Shown one piece after another: positions 58,956 through 64,000 of a stretch of 64,000 bases of DNA. Each line of letters begins with the position of its first letter. Within the stretch, counting starts at the first letter, position 1. The stretch spans positions 522,627 through 586,626 of the forward strand of contig NZ_ATUZ01000013.1 in the NCBI RefSeq assembly GCF_000420465.1, read 5' to 3'. Source of the stretch: Desulfovibrio desulfuricans DSM 642 (GTDB lineage Bacteria > Desulfobacterota > Desulfovibrionia > Desulfovibrionales > Desulfovibrionaceae). The position numbers and the translations under genes were made by a program. Under the pieces are notes generated by a model that was not told the DNA's origin, did no database searches, and saw nothing but the letters and a program-made list of their open reading frames with translations.

Positions 58956-61900
58956 GCGCATCGCCGATTCTTGTTTTTCCCTGGCAGCGGCCCTTTCTGC
59001 CCGACCTCAAAGCCTTTCTGACCAGGATTGGCAAGGGGCGGGCTGGCGCAACCCTGCTGATCGTGCCCCACAACCGGCCCTGGCGTTACCTCACCAAGCT
59101 CTATGCGGAAGAAGGCTATCAGGGTTTGCTGCCCAAGGTCATGACCCTGGCGGATGTGATTTCGGCCTGGCGCTCGCAAACCTGCGCAGATCCTCTGCAC
59201 ACTGCCAACGTGCTGGACAGGGTCGCCCTGCTGCACCAGTGCGTTATGGGCCTCGCGCAGGATGACGAGGGCCTTGCCGCACGTTTTGCCCGCATGGACA
59301 TGGCGCACTTTCTGCCCTGGGGCTTGCGGCTCTCAAACCTGCTGGAAGAAATGCTGGGCCAGCGTGTGGCTGCTGTGGATCTCAGCCATGTGGAGCAGGA
59401 GGTTTCCGGCCCTGCGGCTGCCCTGCTGGGCGCTCTGGGGCGCATCGGCAAGGCCTATGTGGCCGCGCTGGAGGCTCGCCGCTGGACGACACCGGGATTG
59501 GACGCCTTTACCGTCAGCGAAGACGGACTTGCCCTGCCCCGCTTTTTTACGCCCGCAGATGACCGCCCCGTTGTGATGGCCGGATTTTCGCTGCTAACCG
59601 GCAGTGAGGAAGCCCTGCTGCACAGGCTGTGGCAGGCAGGCGGGCAGATATGCCTGCATGCAGACCCGGCGCTGGCTCTGGGCACAGCACCGCACTGGGC
59701 ATGTGACGCGCAGGCTGCGTGGCTGCGCCGCTGGAAGGCCACTGCTCGCCTTGCTGTGGAGCCCACGGACGCCGAGGCCGCGCATAAGCCGCGCATATCT
59801 TTTTTTGCCGGGTATGATTGCCATTCACAACTTAAAGCATTGCATGAAGAACTGTCCGTGCCGCATAGCGATGCCAGCAGGGCCGGCAATGGGGCAGAAA
59901 ACGGGGACAGCGGCATATCCGCGTCTGACGGGCTTTCTACGGCGGTTGTGCTCACAGACAGCGCCCTGCTCATGCCCGTGCTGCACCATTTGCCCAACAA
60001 GGATGTCAACGTTTCCATGGGCTATCCGCTGGAACGTTCGCCCCTCAACCGTCTGCTTGAGGCTTTACTGCAATTGCAGGAAAACAGGACGGAAGATGGC
60101 CGCTATTACTGGCGCAATCTGCTCCAGTGTCTGCGGCATCCTTACCTGAACCTGCTGCGCGTGGATGACGGCAGCGCAACGCCCCTTTATTTGCGCGAGG
60201 TCTTGCGCCGCATTGAGGGCATGATTCGCGTCGGGGCGCGGTTTGTGGATATGGACGAGGTTGCGCGGGAGTGCGCCCCGGGCATGCATCCTGCGCTTTT
60301 TGAGCTTTTTGAAGCCACGCTCAATGTGCTGGTGCGTCAACCAGGGCAGGTGGACACCACCGAGGGCATGGCCCTGTGCCTGCAAAATATCTGCGATTTT
60401 CTGCTGCGCAACGGCGGCGACATGTGGCGGCATTTTCCGCTGGATGCGGAGGCCATGTACCGCCTTGCCCGCCATGCGGCCCCTGTGTTGCGGCAAAACT
60501 GCCTCGCGCAGACGCCCTTTCCCACCAGCGTGTTGCACGGCATAGTGCGCGAGGTGCTGCAACAGGAGCGGGTACCGTTTGAGGCGGAGCCGCTCACGGG
60601 CTTGCAGGTGCTGGGCATGCTTGAAACGCGCCTGCTGCACTTTGACAGGGTACTTATTGTGGACGCCACGGACGACAAGCTGCCCGGCAACCCTGCGCAG
60701 GATCCCCTGCTGCCCGATTCCCTGCGGCAGGTGCTTGGCCTGCCCGATGCTCGCAGGCGCGAACGCGCCACAGCCCACACGCTGTACCGGCTCTGCGCCG
60801 GGGCGAAGGAGGTACGCTTTTTCTGGCAGGAGGGCATCAGCCGCTCTGCGCTCTTTGACGGCAAAAAAAGCCGCAGCCGCTTTGTGGAGCAACTGCTGTG
60901 GGAAGAAGAACAGCGCCGTGGCGAGCTGCTTGTGCCCGGTCAGGAGCCGCTGGGCATGGCTCGTTGCGTGGTGCGCAGCACCCCTGCCACGCCCAAAAGC
61001 CTGCCCCGCACAGAGGCCCTGCACGAGGCCATGCTGGCCCTTCTGCAAAAACCGCTTTCACCTACCCGGCTGGATGTTTACCAGCAGTGCCCTCTGCGCT
61101 TTGCCTGGCAGTACCTCTGCGGCTTGCAGCCACCGAAGGAAGTCAACGAAGGCGATGACCCCGCAGCCGTGGGCACCTGCATTCACGATACGCTGCACGC
61201 ACTGTATGAACCGTATCTCAATAAAGAGGTGCGCCGGGGCGATATCAGCCGCGACACCATGCTTGCGCGTTTTCATGAGGAGCTTGAAAAGGCCGACCTG
61301 CGCCGCATTTTGCCGCCGGACAGCTGCCTCATGCTGGAAGAAGCCGCCCCTGTGCGTTTGAATCGTTTTCTGGACAATCAGCCCGACAGCACAATCATTG
61401 TTGCGTTGGAGGAAGAACTCAAGGCCACGCTGTCGCTGGCTGGCGGTGAATATTCCTTCAGGGGCATAATGGATCGCATTGACCGGCGCGATGACCTGCT
61501 GCACATCCTTGACTACAAGACAGGCAGCCTTAAATTACATGATGGAAGCTTGTGGGGCGACATCCTTTATTTCAGGCGTACTGAGAGCCTTTTTGAGGCC
61601 TTGCGCCAGACGCAGGTGGGCGGCGAATATGAGCCGGACGCCCAGATGCTTGAAGATATGGATACCCTCTTTGAAGAGCTGCGGCCCCGGCTGCCCAGCC
61701 TGCAATTGCCCTGCTATGTGAGCATGGCTGTGGGCAGCGGCCTTGGCCCGGTTGGCGACGCCGCGCTGGTTGAATTGCGCGATGCTGGCAGGGAGTATCC
61801 CCTTTTTGGCGGGCTGGTGGATGAAGACCTGGCGGAGGCCATTGGATACTGCCATGCGGCGCTTTCTCTTGTATTGCTGCACATGCGCCATGCGCCGTCG

Positions 61901-61963
61901 TTTACGGCGCGTCCAGACCGCCATTGCGACTGGTGCCCCTATGCTTCATTGTGTGCAGGATAA
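58952..61963 (+). CDS. AddB-like nuclease subunit with Fe-S motif
   Basis: 1003 residues. Inactive helicase-like N-terminal part (PRWRYL-type region near NRPWRYLTKLYAEEGYQG) and a C-terminal PD-(D/E)xK nuclease (GIMDRIDRRDDLLHILDYKT). The AddB-type iron-sulfur cysteines are visible: YQQCPLRFAW and the C-terminal HCDWCPYASLC. Works with the AddA-like protein encoded just upstream. 140 bp separate it from the next gene. Confidence 0.85.
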   Translation: MSASPILVFPWQRPFLPDLKAFLTRIGKGRAGATLLIVPHNRPWRYLTKLYAEEGYQGLLPKVMTLADVISAWRSQTCADPLHTANVLDRVALLHQCVMGLAQDDEGLAARFARMDMAHFLPWGLRLSNLLEEMLGQRVAAVDLSHVEQEVSGPAAALLGALGRIGKAYVAALEARRWTTPGLDAFTVSEDGLALPRFFTPADDRPVVMAGFSLLTGSEEALLHRLWQAGGQICLHADPALALGTAPHWACDAQAAWLRRWKATARLAVEPTDAEAAHKPRISFFAGYDCHSQLKALHEELSVPHSDASRAGNGAENGDSGISASDGLSTAVVLTDSALLMPVLHHLPNKDVNVSMGYPLERSPLNRLLEALLQLQENRTEDGRYYWRNLLQCLRHPYLNLLRVDDGSATPLYLREVLRRIEGMIRVGARFVDMDEVARECAPGMHPALFELFEATLNVLVRQPGQVDTTEGMALCLQNICDFLLRNGGDMWRHFPLDAEAMYRLARHAAPVLRQNCLAQTPFPTSVLHGIVREVLQQERVPFEAEPLTGLQVLGMLETRLLHFDRVLIVDATDDKLPGNPAQDPLLPDSLRQVLGLPDARRRERATAHTLYRLCAGAKEVRFFWQEGISRSALFDGKKSRSRFVEQLLWEEEQRRGELLVPGQEPLGMARCVVRSTPATPKSLPRTEALHEAMLALLQKPLSPTRLDVYQQCPLRFAWQYLCGLQPPKEVNEGDDPAAVGTCIHDTLHALYEPYLNKEVRRGDISRDTMLARFHEELEKADLRRILPPDSCLMLEEAAPVRLNRFLDNQPDSTIIVALEEELKATLSLAGGEYSFRGIMDRIDRRDDLLHILDYKTGSLKLHDGSLWGDILYFRRTESLFEALRQTQVGGEYEPDAQMLEDMDTLFEELRPRLPSLQLPCYVSMAVGSGLGPVGDAALVELRDAGREYPLFGGLVDEDLAEAIGYCHAALSLVLLHMRHAPSFTARPDRHCDWCPYASLCAG

Positions 61964-62105
61964 CGGGCCGGAATACATATTATAAAGATGATTGTTGCGT
62001 CTTGTGAAATTACCAGCTATGCTTCCCGGCAAACATAGGTATGTCGTTTGAAATCGAAACGATGCAAAATGACACCCTGCTTACGGACAGGACGGAGGTC
62101 TTGCA

Positions 62106-63260
62106 ATGTCTTTTCCCGCACTCAAGATAGGTGATCTCACGGCTAAAATCCCTGTAGTTCAGGGTGGCATGGGCGTGGGCATTTCGCTTTCCGGGCTGGC
62201 GTCGGCTGTTGCCAATCAGGGTGGTATCGGCGTCATCGCCGGGGCCATGATCGGCATGAAAGAACCCGATGTGGCCAAGGATCCCCTTACAGCCAATCTG
62301 CGCGCCCTGCGCAATGAAATATTGAAAGCCCGCGAACTCAGCAACGGTATTATTGGCGTCAACCTGATGGTGGCGCTTACCACGTTCAGCCAGATGGTGC
62401 GCACCGCCGTTGAAAACAAGGTGGACATCATCTTTTCAGGCGCTGGCCTTCCCCTCGACATGCCGCATCACCTGTTGCAGGTGTGCGAGGAAAAGAAAGA
62501 AGAATTCAAAACCAAACTGGTTCCCATTGTTTCTTCAGCCAGAGCGGCCACGGTAATCGCCAAAAAATGGGCTTCGCGCTTTGGTTACACGCCTGACGCC
62601 TTTGTGGTTGAAGGCCCCAAGGCTGGCGGCCACCTCGGTTTCAAGGCTGAGGAACTGCAAGATCCCAACCATTCGCTTGAAGTTCTGGTGCCGCAGGTGG
62701 TTGAGGCCGCCAAGGCCATGGAAGACAAGTGTGGTCGTGCTGTGCCTGTTATTGCCGCTGGCGGCGTCTATTCCGGCGCTGACATCATGAAGTTCCTCGA
62801 GCTTGGCGCTTCCGGCGTGCAGATGGGTACCCGCTTTGTGGCCACCCACGAATGCGATGCTGATGACCGCTTCAAGCAGAGCTACCTCACGGCGCGCGAT
62901 GAAGACATCACCATTATCAAAAGCCCGGTGGGCATGCCTGGCCGCGCTCTTGGCAATGAATTCATCACGGCCTCGCGCGAGGGCAAGAAAAAGCCTTTCA
63001 AGTGCGTGTTCCACTGTGTGCATACCTGCGAACAGGAAAAAACGCCCTATTGCATCGCCCAGGCGCTCATCAACGCCATGAGGGGCAATCTTGAACGCGG
63101 TTTTGCCTTTTGCGGTGCCAACGTGGCGCGCGTGAACAAGATTATCTCGGTGCATGAACTCATGGACAGCCTGCAAAAGGAATTTGACGACGCCATGAGC
63201 ACCCTGAGCAAGAGCGTGCAGAACATGCAGAGCAAGCTCAATTTCAGCATCAAGAGCTAA
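62106..63260 (+). CDS. Nitronate monooxygenase (NMO/2-nitropropane dioxygenase family)
   Basis: 384 residues, FMN-binding TIM barrel. Motifs: PVVQGGMGVGISLSGLASAV, EGPKAGGHLGFK, PVIAAGGVYSGADIMKFLEL (FMN phosphate loop), and QMGTRFVATHECDADDRFKQ. Closely related enzymes include FabK enoyl-ACP reductases, so FabK-like function cannot be ruled out. SD GGAGG before the ATG. Confidence 0.85.
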   Translation: MSFPALKIGDLTAKIPVVQGGMGVGISLSGLASAVANQGGIGVIAGAMIGMKEPDVAKDPLTANLRALRNEILKARELSNGIIGVNLMVALTTFSQMVRTAVENKVDIIFSGAGLPLDMPHHLLQVCEEKKEEFKTKLVPIVSSARAATVIAKKWASRFGYTPDAFVVEGPKAGGHLGFKAEELQDPNHSLEVLVPQVVEAAKAMEDKCGRAVPVIAAGGVYSGADIMKFLELGASGVQMGTRFVATHECDADDRFKQSYLTARDEDITIIKSPVGMPGRALGNEFITASREGKKKPFKCVFHCVHTCEQEKTPYCIAQALINAMRGNLERGFAFCGANVARVNKIISVHELMDSLQKEFDDAMSTLSKSVQNMQSKLNFSIKS

Positions 63261-63283
63261 CGCTCTACCCTGCCTGAAAATGC

Positions 63284-63318
63284 AAAGCCGGGTCTGGATT
63301 TCCAGGCCCGGCTTTTTC
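63284..63318 (+). terminator. Terminator of nitronate monooxygenase gene
   Basis: Hairpin of AAAGCCGGG plus CTGG (63284-63297, one unpaired T) against CCAG plus CCCGGCTTT (63302-63315, one unpaired G), 4-nt loop, then a T-run. 24 bp after the stop. Confidence 0.8.
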
Positions 63319-63371
63319 GTGCGCTACAGTAAAATATTGCGTTGATGGCGCTCGTGATATCTGTCCCGTAA

Positions 63372-63623
63372 TCATCCGACTGGAATTGTGTTTTTTGATT
63401 GTGTTGGGGCGTTTTTCGCTGGCATCAAGTGGGCGCAGTCAGGGCACCTGCGGCGCAATTCAGCGGCATTGGCAGCAATGTTGATGGAGGTGCGGCCTGC
63501 ATACTGGGCAGCCAGAGAAACACATTCACGCGCATCAATGGATGAGGTGTGTTTGAATCCACGCCGGGTCATCTCTGTTACAAGTTCCTCATGCCTCGCA
63601 AAAAGTTGCTGCGGGTCAACCAA
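63372..63623 (-). pseudogene. Truncated pyrimidine-dimer DNA glycosylase-like gene (C-terminal fragment)
   Basis: 83-residue frame whose start, DPQQLFARHEELVTEMTRRG, resembles the C-terminal helical part of pyrimidine-dimer DNA glycosylases (Pyr_excise; RHEELVxEMxxRG-H). The N-terminal catalytic part is missing, and the frame ends up against the 3' end of the IS3-type transposase (stop at 63647), so the insertion element probably cut off the 5' part. The rest of the fragment (from about residue 40, with CPDC) is not recognised. Moderate confidence. Confidence 0.4.
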
Positions 63624-63646
63624 TCCGCCAGAAAGAAAACCTGACC

Positions 63647-64000
63647 TTACCCCACTGCGTATACCACTTGTAAGTTAGTGGTTCCCAATGGGTTGCAGGT
63701 TATATTCTTTGCCCGAAATTCTTCCGGTGTCAGCCAGCCTAAGGAACTGTGCGGTCGCCGCTGGTTGTAATCCTGCCGCCAGGCTTCGACTGTTCTGCGG
63801 GCATCGTGCAGGGACAGAAACACGTTCTGATTTAAGCACTCATCTCGGAATTTTCCGTTAAAGCTTTCAATGTGTCCATTATCTGTGGGCTTCCCTGGAC
63901 GAGTGAACTCTATCTGCACGCCGTGTTCAAAAGCCCAGGTATCCAGGGCGTTACCGCTAAATTCTGGCCCGTTATCAACCTTGATACGTTGCGGCAGCCG
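63647..64000 (-). mobile_element. IS3-family transposase, 3' part, cut by window edge
   Basis: Integrase-core (DDE) transposase, read in one frame from the right edge to the stop at 63647 (about 117 codons visible). The second catalytic Asp lies in KVDNGPEFSG and the Glu in GHIESFNGKFRDECLN with the usual downstream IS3 signature (YNQRRPHSSLGWLTPEEF). GTG at 63919 is internal, not a start. The rest of the element lies to the right. Confidence 0.9.

Noticed and set aside
1..64000. CRISPR arrays, rRNA operon, prophage, origin of replication
   Set aside because: No regular spaced repeats, rRNA-like sequence, phage structural genes or dnaA-box clusters were seen on reading the window.

Overview
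The window reads as a chromosomal segment of a GC-rich, Desulfovibrio-like sulfate-reducing bacterium (Desulfovibrionaceae). This rests on overall gene style and on the tmRNA tag ANNDYDYAYAA; it is an inference, since no rRNA is present. Most genes have Shine-Dalgarno sites and tight, often overlapping spacing.

Layout. 1-3 kb: the end of a respiratory complex I operon (nuoM partial, nuoN), closed by a perfect 22-bp hairpin. 3-5.2 kb: a small redox island in which a ferredoxin-nitroreductase fusion and a SnoaL-like protein lie divergent from a WYL-type regulator, with a 10-bp inverted repeat between them. 5.2-7 kb: a HipBA toxin-antitoxin pair. 7-10 kb: a LemA / 3-TM / DUF2207 membrane operon. 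10.3-12.4 kb: two exported proteins of unknown function. 12.5-12.7 kb: a 53-residue lipoprotein.

12.8-29.4 kb is the centrepiece: one dense operon of 17 genes matching the aryl polyene (APE/flexirubin) pathway. It has a ketoreductase, four ketosynthase-fold proteins (one without its Cys), two ACPs, two hotdog dehydratases, a thioesterase, an AMP-dependent aryl ligase, two acyltransferases, a GT2-DUF2062 glycosyltransferase, a LolA-like carrier, an MMPL exporter and two lipoproteins. It also carries a CrtI-like FAD oxidoreductase, which is unusual. No aromatic ammonia-lyase, chorismate lyase or methyltransferase is present. Expected logic: the ligase loads an aryl acid on an ACP, KS/KR/DH cycles build the polyene, and acyltransferases, MMPL and LolA-like proteins attach it to a lipid and move it to the outer membrane.

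29.5-31.8 kb: a strongly AT-rich gene for a Mrr-like nuclease-STAND NTPase (candidate anti-phage protein), immediately beside the tmRNA gene ssrA (32.0-32.3 kb). 32.4-39.5 kb: a hypothetical protein, recN, two peptide-transporter permeases, an RdgC-like gene with partner, and an rRNA pseudouridine synthase. 39.7-48.9 kb: phosphoglucomutase, a CgeB-like glycosyltransferase, a Deg protease with an S1-domain protein, a methyltransferase, a GNAT-fold protein, a zinc-ribbon protein and a RidA protein. 49-55.6 kb: tRNA-Met, uppP, a small protein, metG, ricT, an HD-domain protein and phosphofructokinase. 55.6-63.3 kb: an AddAB-like helicase-nuclease pair and a nitronate monooxygenase. The right edge holds the 3' part of an IS3-type transposase beside what looks like a truncated DNA-glycosylase gene.
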